Part shown: positions 1-6,442 of the stretch, piece after piece
Layout: every line of letters starts with the position of its first letter
Position numbering within the stretch: position 1 is the first letter of the stretch
Assembly (NCBI GenBank): GCA_021851625.1
Contig: JAJZCX010000061.1
Coordinates: 1 to 7,625 of the forward strand
Direction: 5' to 3'
Length of the DNA: 7,625 nt
Source of the DNA: Acidobacteriota bacterium
Lineage (GTDB): Bacteria > Acidobacteriota > Terriglobia > Terriglobales > Acidobacteriaceae
Translations under genes and position numbers: made by a program
The notes under the pieces: model-generated
What the model saw: only the letters and a program-made list of their open reading frames with translations
The model's database searches: none
What the model was told of the DNA's origin: nothing

Positions 1-1936
1 ACCAACGCGGCGAGGAGCCGGTGCCTGCCTGCTTCCACAAATGCATCTGTCCCGGAGTCCAAACTGTGGCGTGTAGATGAAATTTGCACGGCGTCTCCGT
101 GCCCGCTGTGGACTGCGGTGTAGCATAGCTCAAAGTGCCGTCAAAGCTCTGCTGTTGATAGCTGCCGCGCAGCTTATCCAAAAGAATCGATCCCGCATTC
201 AGATGCGCCGTGGCTGCGGCAAGTTGCACCCCACCCGGCCAGTTCTCCAGCGCTGCGCGCACATTCTGCAACTGCACTGTGCCGCTCCACGTGGAGGACG
301 GCGCAGGCTGCCCAGCCGTTGTCGATGCACGCGGCAGCCAGACACCTTGTCGCGTCAGTGCCAGAGCTGCGTGCCCTTGCAAACCCTGCACGCGCGCGGA
401 TATCTCCGTCCAACCCATCGCCTGCGCCATTGGCAGCAGTGTTTCCAGCGTCGCCGGGCCATTCAAACTGATGCTGTATCCCTGCTGCGTCAACATGCCC
501 GTTACAGCGACCGGAGCAACCGCGCCCAAGGAAAGATGCGCGGGCGCAAGCGTGAATGCTAGCGGAGCAGCCTTGCCCCCTGCCTTGATCTTGCTTGTCA
601 TCCTGACCGCGTGCACATTTTTTTTCGCATTGTCCGCAACCGCCGCGCGGGCCAAATCCAACTCTGGCAACAGCAGCGGATGTGCCAAGCCGGGCAGCAG
701 CAGCGCGCCCTGCACCAGATGCACCGCGCCTGCACAATCCCAAGTTGACGAGGATCCCTGCACCACCGCACCGCAAGTAACCGAGCCATTCAAATCTCCG
801 GCAGCGCTCATCTGTGGCTTGATGCCAGCGCGCACGTGCCGCAGCCATTGCAACGCCGTGTCCGCTGTAATTTGTTGCATCTCCACTTGCAGCGCCGTCG
901 CAGCAGTCTGCGCATTCGTGGCTACCTGCGTGTTTGCGCCCAGTACAACGTTGCCTGTCAGCCGCACAGCCCCAGCACCGAAGGGCGCATTGCAATCGAT
1001 CGCCTGCAATTGGCTCTGCGACAAAATCCAATGCGCTCCGCAATCCACGCGCACATCGAGTTCATCAGCGGGAACCACTTCCGTGCGGCGCAGATTGTCA
1101 GCTTCGATCTCAGACTTCAGCGCCAAATCCGCGAGTGTGCCGCTGGCGTCGCCCGACATTTGCGCCATGCCTCGCCATCCCGAATCCTTGCCCGTGAACA
1201 ATCGGCTGATCTCGCCCAGCGGAGCCTTGCCCCACTCCACATGCGCCGTTACCGGCGTCAGCGCAGCGCTCGGCGCAAAGTGGATAGCCGCCTCGGCACG
1301 CAGCTCGCCGGTATCGTTCATGTCCAAATCCGTGCGCAGCGGTTGCGCCTTCAGCCGCACATGCCATTGGCCAGTGGACTCGCGCCACAGCGCCATCTCG
1401 GCATCCATCAGCGAAAAGGGCTGCTTCTCCGCGCCGTATTTGAAGTTGATGCGCGCTCCAGTCGCCTCCACATACGGAAACTGCAAGCGCATACTTGCGT
1501 GCGGAGCATTCGATCTGCGCAGAATCGATTCAAAGTCCCAGCGTCCGTCGGCGCTGCGTGCCAGATTCAAGCTCGGATCATCCAAGCTCAGCGTGGCCAC
1601 AGCAAAATGTCCGCGCAGTAGGCTGCTCATCTGCAAGACCGCCGTCACCGTGGGAGCGGTCATTGCAGGCTCCACGCCAAAGGCTGGATCTTCCGCAACA
1701 ATCACATCATTCAAAACAAACGCTGGGCTGGGAAACAGTTGGAAGGATACAGATCCCACCTGCACGGGACGGCCCAAGCCCGCGCTGACGGAGCGCTCCA
1801 AGCGATGGCGAAAACGGCTGACGTTCAGTTGTGGCGCCAGAAAAATTGCCGCCAGCACCAACAGCAATCCAGCCACAGCCACTTTGGCCAGCCGCGCGCG
1901 ATGCTTGTTTTTCGCAGGCTCCAAAACGCTTTGCAT
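1..1936 (-). CDS. AsmA family envelope protein, C-terminus cut off by window edge
   Basis: This frame stays open from an ATG at 1936 to base 1, giving 645 codons with no stop, so the C-terminus lies outside the window. The N-terminus has a basic stretch (KNKHRAR), then a membrane segment at about residues 17-34 (LAKVAVAGLLLVLAAIFLA). The AsmA-type N-terminal domain follows: a LGRPVQVGSV motif near 54-63, LFPSPAF near 67-73, EDPAFGVEP at 82-90, SLLRGHF near 105-111 and DPSLNLAR...GRWDFESIL at 120-139. Members of this family are anchored in the inner membrane with a long beta-rich periplasmic part. They are linked to outer-membrane biogenesis and, in related AsmA-like proteins, to lipid transport. 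The rest of the visible protein is poorly conserved repeat-like beta sequence with paired cysteines (C299/C315, C388/C401). The start lies one base after the lepB stop and has no clear Shine-Dalgarno, which suggests translational coupling. The family call is firm; the substrate is unknown. Confidence 0.88.
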   Translation of the reverse strand, partial: MQSVLEPAKNKHRARLAKVAVAGLLLVLAAIFLAPQLNVSRFRHRLERSVSAGLGRPVQVGSVSFQLFPSPAFVLNDVIVAEDPAFGVEPAMTAPTVTAVLQMSSLLRGHFAVATLSLDDPSLNLARSADGRWDFESILRRSNAPHASMRLQFPYVEATGARINFKYGAEKQPFSLMDAEMALWRESTGQWHVRLKAQPLRTDLDMNDTGELRAEAAIHFAPSAALTPVTAHVEWGKAPLGEISRLFTGKDSGWRGMAQMSGDASGTLADLALKSEIEADNLRRTEVVPADELDVRVDCGAHWILSQSQLQAIDCNAPFGAGAVRLTGNVVLGANTQVATNAQTAATALQVEMQQITADTALQWLRHVRAGIKPQMSAAGDLNGSVTCGAVVQGSSSTWDCAGAVHLVQGALLLPGLAHPLLLPELDLARAAVADNAKKNVHAVRMTSKIKAGGKAAPLAFTLAPAHLSLGAVAPVAVTGMLTQQGYSISLNGPATLETLLPMAQAMGWTEISARVQGLQGHAALALTRQGVWLPRASTTAGQPAPSSTWSGTVQLQNVRAALENWPGGVQLAAATAHLNAGSILLDKLRGSYQQQSFDGTLSYATPQSTAGTETPCKFHLHATVWTPGQMHLWKQAGTGSSPRW

Positions 1937-1937
1937 T

Positions 1938-2741
1938 TTATTGCACCCGGCGGAAGGTTCTGCGCCAGCGCGTTTGGTCAAAGAAGTGCACAACGATGTG
2001 CGCCATAAAGGAGACACGATCGCTGACGGATGTCTTGTACTCCTGGCTGGAGGGGGTGATGAACGACCAATAAATGAAGAGTGGACGGCCCAGGATATTT
2101 TGCTGCGGAACAAAGCCCCAGTAGCGACTATCCAAACTCACCAGCCGATTGTCGCCCATGGCGAAGTAGTGGCCTGCGGGCACCACCAAGTCGCCGCCCT
2201 GTATATATTGCGGCATATCCACGGCCCATGTGGCCGTCACGTCCTCGCTCATCGAAGGCGGCACGGCGGGAAAATCATCCCGATACGGGTAGTACGCATC
2301 CTCTGGATTGCCATCCTCAGCAGGCATGGCCGCGTAAGGTTGGTTTTGCGCGACGCCATTCAGGAACACCACGCCATGCTCCAAGTGGATGCGATCGCCG
2401 GGCACGCCAATGACACGCTTGACCAGAGTCAAATTCGTCTCATGCGGCTTGATGAACACGATGATGTCGCCGCGATGTACATCCCCATAGTGCACAAACG
2501 GCGCCCATGGCGTACGCGGCGACAGGCTGATACGATCCACCAGCACATGGTCGCCGATCAGAATGGTCTTCTCCATCGAAGAAGACGGAATCTCAAAATT
2601 TTGGAAGATGAAGGTGATGATGAAAATCCCCACCACTAAGACTGAGCAGATGGATGCGAAGGATTCGAGCGGCGTCTCCGACTGAACCGTGACGGATTCG
2701 CTTGGTTTCGCAGCGCTTTCGATGGTTTCCGTGCGGGCCAA
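1938..2741 (-). CDS. lepB: Type I signal peptidase, second copy (LepB paralogue)
   Basis: A 267-residue membrane-anchored serine protease (family S26) that removes signal peptides from exported proteins on the outer face of the inner membrane. A cytoplasmic N-terminus of about 28 residues precedes one membrane segment (about 29-47). The catalytic Ser is S55 in IPSSSMEKT. The general-base Lys is K108 in LVKRVIGVPGD. The box E motif is GDNR (196-199), followed by SLDSRYWG (202-209). All hallmark residues are present, so it should be active. A segment of about 40 residues before GDNR and a basic tail (RWRRTFRR) are shared with the upstream paralogue. The start codon is TTG at 2741, supported by an AGAGGAG ribosome binding site eight bases upstream. 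The gene follows the other signal peptidase after a 70-bp gap and runs into the AsmA gene with one base between stop and start. Confidence 0.95.
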   Translation of the reverse strand: MARTETIESAAKPSESVTVQSETPLESFASICSVLVVGIFIITFIFQNFEIPSSSMEKTILIGDHVLVDRISLSPRTPWAPFVHYGDVHRGDIIVFIKPHETNLTLVKRVIGVPGDRIHLEHGVVFLNGVAQNQPYAAMPAEDGNPEDAYYPYRDDFPAVPPSMSEDVTATWAVDMPQYIQGGDLVVPAGHYFAMGDNRLVSLDSRYWGFVPQQNILGRPLFIYWSFITPSSQEYKTSVSDRVSFMAHIVVHFFDQTRWRRTFRRVQ

Positions 2742-2749
2742 TGCCTGTG

Positions 2750-2756
2750 CTCCTCT
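2750..2756 (-). promoter_or_regulatory. Ribosome binding site that fixes the TTG start of second lepB
   Basis: AGAGGAG on the minus strand, eight bases before TTG 2741. It is the strongest Shine-Dalgarno in the operon. No ATG lies nearby in frame, so it decides the unusual start codon. Confidence 0.75.
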
Positions 2757-2769
2757 TACAAGATTCCCG

Positions 2770-2797
2770 AAAATACCTGGGAAAATTTCTTCGTGAA
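2770..2797 (-). promoter_or_regulatory. Weak candidate internal promoter before second lepB
   Basis: In the 70-bp AT-rich gap between the two signal peptidase genes, the minus strand reads TTCACG (2797-2792), 16 bases, then TATTTT (2775-2770). Each box matches the consensus at four of six positions. It would give a start near 2763, just before the ribosome binding site. It could let the second lepB and the asmA gene be expressed separately from the operon. No terminator hairpin is seen in the gap. Confidence 0.25.
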
Positions 2798-2811
2798 TTT
2801 CGTAAAAATCC

Positions 2812-3648
2812 CTAGTGGATGATGTGAAAAATTCTGTCCCAGCGCGCCACGCGCATTGTCTGCATCCACAAGGAGTGGTCGTGCGTCAGTCTATCATCCG
2901 GCAGCCCGGTCAGTTCTGAGGCGGAGGGAGCACGCAGAGAAAAATAGACCAGGAATGGCTCGCCCACGATGTTGGATTGGTGCACAAAGCCCCAATATCG
3001 GCTGTCCAAACTATCCCTGCGATTGTCGCCCAGCACAAAGTACCGACCTGCGGGCACCACCAATTCGCCATCGTGAACATCCCGGTGCATCCGTATCCAC
3101 CAGCGCATATCCACGCCCGGATCGGTGTAGGCTAGCGAGGGAAAATCGTCGCGATAGAGGTTGGCCTCGCCCGGCGCGTTACGCGCAAATGGCTCCTCTA
3201 CCGGTTCTTCATTCACGTAAACGTGGCCCTCGACCAAGCGAATACGATCCTGAGGCAAACCAATGACGCGCTTGACCAGATGCGTCTCAGGATGCAACGG
3301 ATAGTGAAAGACGATCACCGCATCCCGCTGCACCACGTGGTACGGCAACAGATGCCGCCACGGCCCCGGCGGGGCATAGACCATTTTATTGACCAGCAAA
3401 AAATCGCCCACCAGCAGCGTGTCTTCCATCGACGCAGAAGGAATTCTGTACGGCTGCACGAGAAACGTCAAAATAAAAAGCGCAGTGATAAGAATCGTGG
3501 CCATGCCCTGCAACAGAGTCAGCAACTCCTCGGTTTGGCTAGCGACGCGCACCACCTCTGGCGCACAGATTTCCGCAGCACCCAATGCCTGTGCATCTGG
3601 CATTTGCGCAGCGCCACCGTCCATGGCTTCCATCGAACCGTCCGTCAT
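2812..3648 (-). CDS. lepB: Type I signal peptidase, first copy (LepB)
   Basis: A 278-residue type I signal peptidase that cleaves signal peptides of exported proteins. It has an N-terminal cytoplasmic tail of about 45 residues and one membrane segment (about 47-65). The catalytic Ser is S73 in IPSASMEDT. The Lys base is K126 in LVKRVIGLPQD. GDNR lies at 207-210 and SLDSRYWG at 213-220. The catalytic dyad is intact. Two usually conserved glycines differ from the family pattern: GLPQD instead of GLPGD after the Lys, and QRDAVIVF instead of the usual RGDIVVF. The sister copy keeps both glycines. A longer reading to 3798 is possible, but the ATG at 3648 is preferred. It has GAGGA six bases upstream, gives a normal N-terminus, and forms an ATGA overlap with the rnc stop, a classic sign of coupled translation. 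Confidence 0.95.
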   Translation of the reverse strand: MTDGSMEAMDGGAAQMPDAQALGAAEICAPEVVRVASQTEELLTLLQGMATILITALFILTFLVQPYRIPSASMEDTLLVGDFLLVNKMVYAPPGPWRHLLPYHVVQRDAVIVFHYPLHPETHLVKRVIGLPQDRIRLVEGHVYVNEEPVEEPFARNAPGEANLYRDDFPSLAYTDPGVDMRWWIRMHRDVHDGELVVPAGRYFVLGDNRRDSLDSRYWGFVHQSNIVGEPFLVYFSLRAPSASELTGLPDDRLTHDHSLWMQTMRVARWDRIFHIIH

Positions 3649-4487
3649 GCGCTTTCCTCGTGTACAGAGGCATCCGGGCCGTTGGGCTGTTTCCGCAAAA
3701 TATCCAATGCAATGCGCGCCGCTTCCTGCTCGGCAATCTTTTTGCGCGGACCACTGGCACTGGCCAGCAAACGTGGCTCTGCGCCAGTCTGCACCCAATG
3801 CACTTCGACTGCAAATGTTTTTTGATGGTCTGGACCGCTCTCCGCTGTAACCGTGTAACGAGGCTGGCCCAATCCACCTGCCTGCAGGTGCTCCTGCAAC
3901 GCAGACTTATAGTCGCCCACCGCCAAGCCGACACGCGCTTCTTCCGCCAGCGGCTCCAAAGCGCCCGCCAACACATGCGCACACACAAACTCAGCAGCCA
4001 CGGCCAAGCCACCGTCCAAATAGAGCGCAGCCAGCAACGCCTCCAGCGCATTGGCTAGCAGTGCAGATTTTTTGCGTCCGCCGCTGTGCTCCTCGCCATG
4101 GCCCAGCCGCAGCGCTTCACCCAGAGCCAGTGCGCGCGCCACCTGCGCCAAATGTTTGCGGCTCACCATCTGCGCGCGCAACTGCGTCAACGCGCCCTCA
4201 TCCATTTCGGAGTATGTGCGATACAAATGCTCCGTGACGGCCAAGCTCAACACGGCATCGCCTAAAAATTCCAGTTGCTCGTTGTCATCCTGCGGCGTGC
4301 GCCGCTGCAACCGCTCACTGGCGATGGAACTGTGCGTCAGCGAGCGCACTAGCAAATTGCCGTCGGAAAATTGGTAGCCGATGCGCACTTGCAATCGCTG
4401 CATGGGCGAAGCACCAGCATCCTCAGACGCCTCTGCTGCGCTAGCTGGCAATGCTTCGGGTTCGGGAACGGCTGTGCGCCTATTCAA
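3645..4487 (-). CDS. rnc: Ribonuclease III
   Basis: A double-strand-specific endoribonuclease that processes the rRNA precursor and cuts structured mRNAs in the cytoplasm. With the TTG start at 4487 it has 280 residues. The catalytic domain opens with IGYQFSDGNLLVRSLTHSS (about 36-54) and carries the signature NEQLEFLGDAVL, with metal-site acids E70, E73 and D77. The second metal-site helix reads LLANALEALLAALYLDGG, with E149 kept but Asn146 where Asp is usual. A dsRNA-binding domain spans about 192-265 (DYKSALQEHL, GPDHQK, then GPRKKIAEQEAA). Start choice is uncertain. TTG 4487 has GGGAGAG seven bases upstream. GTG 4544 would overlap the upstream gene by 26 bases without a ribosome binding site. 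ATG 4403 would still leave a complete RNase III. The stop overlaps the next signal peptidase start. Confidence 0.95.
   Translation of the reverse strand: MNRRTAVPEPEALPASAAEASEDAGASPMQRLQVRIGYQFSDGNLLVRSLTHSSIASERLQRRTPQDDNEQLEFLGDAVLSLAVTEHLYRTYSEMDEGALTQLRAQMVSRKHLAQVARALALGEALRLGHGEEHSGGRKKSALLANALEALLAALYLDGGLAVAAEFVCAHVLAGALEPLAEEARVGLAVGDYKSALQEHLQAGGLGQPRYTVTAESGPDHQKTFAVEVHWVQTGAEPRLLASASGPRKKIAEQEAARIALDILRKQPNGPDASVHEESA
3655..3659 (-). promoter_or_regulatory. Ribosome binding site of first lepB, inside the end of rnc
   Basis: GAGGA on the minus strand lies six bases before ATG 3648. It lies within the last codons of rnc and supports the ATGA-overlapping start over the longer reading from 3798. 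Confidence 0.65.
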
Positions 4488-4494
4488 GAGTTGG

Positions 4495-4501
4495 CTCTCC
4501 C
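4495..4501 (-). promoter_or_regulatory. Candidate ribosome binding site for the rnc TTG start
   Basis: GGGAGAG on the minus strand lies seven bases before TTG 4487 and just after the TAA of the upstream gene (4519). It is the only plausible Shine-Dalgarno near the candidate rnc starts; GTG 4544 and ATG 4403 lack a well-spaced one. Confidence 0.5.
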
Positions 4502-4518
4502 GTGACTGCGACTGCCAA

Positions 4519-6315
4519 TTATTGAGCCTGCGCGCCTGCTGCACCCGGCGCGGACTGGCTCTGCTGCGAAGGCAGTTGATAAGGATGCTTCAGACCCTGT
4601 TCAGCAGCCTGCTCCGTGTCGGGGCGGCCATCGCGGCTCTGCATGGCAGCTTTGTATTCGGCAAGAGCGCTGTCGCGGTCTTCCTGCACGTCGTCGATGC
4701 GTCCCAGATAAATGTGCGACCACGCCACCGTGCGCGGATCGTGCGAGAGCTTCACGGCCTGCTGAAAGGCCGCAACGGCCTGCTCCGGCTTGCCACTGAT
4801 CAAGTCAGCACGCGCCAAAATGAACTGCGCTCGTCCAGCGTGCTCCGTGTGCGCAGCCAGCGACTGCTGCGCGATCTGAATGGCCTTGTCGGCATTGCCC
4901 ATAAATAGCGCCTTCTCGGCTTGATCGAGTACGTTCGGCTTGGGTGCGGTGCGCTGCACCACTTCGTCCTGCGCATGATCCACAAAGACCAATCGCTGCA
5001 CGCTGGATCGCACCTCTGGCACGTCGATGCTGTAGACCATCTCGCCAACGGCTTCTTCCAAACTAACGGGGCTGGTCTCAAAATTTTTGAATTGACCGTA
5101 GAAGTACCGCGTCAAAATGTATCCCTGTTCCATATCCTGCTGCACCATCTGTTGGCGAGCGACCTCGGCCTTGCGATCATGTTCCACAATCAATTTGTTG
5201 ATGGCCACCACTTGCGAGCGGTCGATATGCGCCGGGGGCACATAATCGGGAATACCCGTATTCATGGTGCGCGCTTCAATAGCGCGAATCATGCTCTCCG
5301 TCACCAGAGCTTCAATGTTGTTCTTATCCTCAAACGGAAGCGGGGCGTCTTCGACTCGTTCCAGAAGAGGCTGCAAGGCATCGATGGACTCGGAGCGTGC
5401 ATAGATCAGTGGTTCCAATTCATAGTGCAGATAGGTGTGCTTGATCTCGCGCATGCGCACCACGCCATTCACCGGCGAAGCCACAACAATGTAATCGCCT
5501 CCATAGACGCGCGCATTCACTTGGCCCGGAGCAATCAGCGGCTCCAGCACCACAAGGAACCTGCGGATGGCATACTGGATGGGCGGCTGCTTCAAATACA
5601 CATCCATGTCAAGAATCGTCTTGGTCATGGGTTCGTGCAGTTTGTTCACTTCAGCGTCATAGGCTGCGCGATCCAGCGCCCAGATCAAGTGCAGATTGAC
5701 GGCAGTTGCATAGCTCCGCACCAGATTGGCGTACTCCGCGATCGGTGCGGCATCCGGTGGCAACTGGTCCTTGGGCACGCTCACAGCCAACTCCGGTGGC
5801 GGCGTCAAAAACAAGGCCAGCGAAACGTACTGCGCCAGATTGCTGCGCGCGCTACCCAGTGTATGCCCCTGCACAAATGCGCAGAGCCGGTCGCGTGCGG
5901 CTCGCGCCAGCTCCGACTGCGCCAGCGTCTGATTCATCTGTTCGCGCACGTGCTGACGCACAGGATCAGAAATGTTCAGTTCATCGTTATACCCACAGGC
6001 ATTCAGCCCAGCCATCACGTCAAAAAGTGACTCGTCCGTCTCCAAAGAGATGGAAGGCCCTGTCGGATCCAGCGCAGGCGTTGTGCTCGTGTTGGCATCG
6101 GCCTTGGCTTGCGACGATTCATTCGCTGATGCTTTGTGCGCAGCGTTCTTCTCGTGGTCGCTGGAGGAATAGGTCTGCGGCGCACCGGGTTCCTGGGCCT
6201 GCTCCACCGTATTCTGCGCGTGCAGCGTGGCCCCCACCAGCAGCAGGCAGACTCCTGCACCAACAGCAGCGCGCCATAGCCACGACCCCCGGAAAAACCG
6301 CCCGTCTGCTTGCAT
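4519..6315 (-). CDS. Exported TPR protein with degenerate metallopeptidase-like core, function unknown
   Basis: A 598-residue protein, probably periplasmic. It starts with a signal peptide: basic n-region, hydrophobic core at about 16-29, likely cleavage after LHA near residue 33. A Q/S/A/T-rich linker (about 34-88) follows. The middle (about 95-345) is a conserved-looking domain that includes LNACGY (104-109), LVVLEPLIAP (254-263), HTYLH (293-297) and TESMIRAI (339-346). This layout resembles gluzincin metallopeptidases, except that the Glu expected in HExxH is Thr. The C-terminal part (about 460-562) contains about three tetratricopeptide-like repeats (QAEKALFMGNADKAI, AQFILARADLISGKPEQAV, AWSHIYLGRIDDVQ), a protein-interaction fold, and ends in a Q/S/A-rich tail. 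ATG 6315 is chosen because it starts directly at the signal peptide; GTG 6354 would overlap the predicted promoter. It is the first gene of the operon, with rnc downstream. Export and TPR repeats are well supported; the peptidase-like relationship is inference. Confidence 0.82.
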   Translation of the reverse strand: MQADGRFFRGSWLWRAAVGAGVCLLLVGATLHAQNTVEQAQEPGAPQTYSSSDHEKNAAHKASANESSQAKADANTSTTPALDPTGPSISLETDESLFDVMAGLNACGYNDELNISDPVRQHVREQMNQTLAQSELARAARDRLCAFVQGHTLGSARSNLAQYVSLALFLTPPPELAVSVPKDQLPPDAAPIAEYANLVRSYATAVNLHLIWALDRAAYDAEVNKLHEPMTKTILDMDVYLKQPPIQYAIRRFLVVLEPLIAPGQVNARVYGGDYIVVASPVNGVVRMREIKHTYLHYELEPLIYARSESIDALQPLLERVEDAPLPFEDKNNIEALVTESMIRAIEARTMNTGIPDYVPPAHIDRSQVVAINKLIVEHDRKAEVARQQMVQQDMEQGYILTRYFYGQFKNFETSPVSLEEAVGEMVYSIDVPEVRSSVQRLVFVDHAQDEVVQRTAPKPNVLDQAEKALFMGNADKAIQIAQQSLAAHTEHAGRAQFILARADLISGKPEQAVAAFQQAVKLSHDPRTVAWSHIYLGRIDDVQEDRDSALAEYKAAMQSRDGRPDTEQAAEQGLKHPYQLPSQQSQSAPGAAGAQAQ

Positions 6316-6343
6316 AAAAATCAAGAACACTCCATTCGACTTA

Positions 6344-6373
6344 AGTCTATGCACCCCGCATCGGCAGGGTCAA
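6344..6373 (-). promoter_or_regulatory. Candidate sigma70-type promoter for the TPR-rnc-lepB-lepB-asmA operon
   Basis: Reading the minus strand, TTGACC (6373-6368, five of six matches to TTGACA) is followed after 18 bases by TAGACT (6349-6344, four of six matches to TATAAT). The expected transcription start near 6337 lies about 22 bases before the ATG at 6315, with GGAG at 6333-6330 in between. This arrangement also argues against translation from GTG 6354. Promoter rules in this phylum are assumed to be standard. Confidence 0.45.
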
Positions 6374-6431
6374 ACCCGACACGAAGAGGATTTTTTCGTT
6401 CTGGACAGATTCTCTACTGCTATGATTCGCT

Positions 6432-6435
6432 GGAG
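6432..6435 (+). promoter_or_regulatory. Ribosome binding site of the MFS transporter
   Basis: GGAG seven bases before ATG 6443 on the plus strand. It supports this start, which also gives a short hydrophilic N-terminus before the first membrane helix. Confidence 0.6.
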
Positions 6436-6442
6436 ACACACC

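Larger units (their letters stand above)
6316..6442. other. Divergent intergenic region between TPR operon and MFS gene
   Basis: This 127-bp region separates the two divergently transcribed units and should hold both promoters. A reasonable minus-strand promoter is visible (6344-6373). For the plus strand no convincing -35/-10 pair was found. A short inverted repeat, GGGT-CAA-ACCC (6367-6377), sits on the minus-strand -35 box, but its four-base arms are too short to call an operator. Confidence 0.6.

Noticed and set aside
174..1043. A 289-codon minus-strand open frame in another phase
   Set aside because: It lies inside the AsmA gene, and its product is low-complexity Ala/Gly/Arg/Cys sequence. 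The AsmA frame is open across the same region and continues the recognised N-terminal domain.
210..2639. An 809-codon open frame on the plus strand
   Set aside because: It lies opposite the AsmA and lepB genes, whose products match known families over their whole length. Its product is Cys/Ser/Ala-rich with no recognisable domain, as expected for the antisense of GC-rich codons.
3649..3798. A longer N-terminus for the first signal peptidase
   Set aside because: The extra 50 residues overlap the coding sequence for the RNase III dsRNA-binding domain and look like an out-of-frame shadow. ATG 3648 has a good ribosome binding site and the ATGA overlap.
4921..6030. A 369-codon open frame on the plus strand
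   Set aside because: It is antisense to the exported TPR protein. The product is His/Arg/Gln-rich with no family pattern and no convincing ribosome binding site.
6367..6377. GGGT-CAA-ACCC inverted repeat as an operator
   Set aside because: The arms are only four bases and do not extend. Such repeats occur often by chance, although it overlaps the candidate -35 box.
6421..6426. TATGAT as a -10 box for the MFS gene
   Set aside because: No acceptable -35 lies 16-18 bases upstream. Transcription would begin at about the ribosome binding site, leaving almost no leader.
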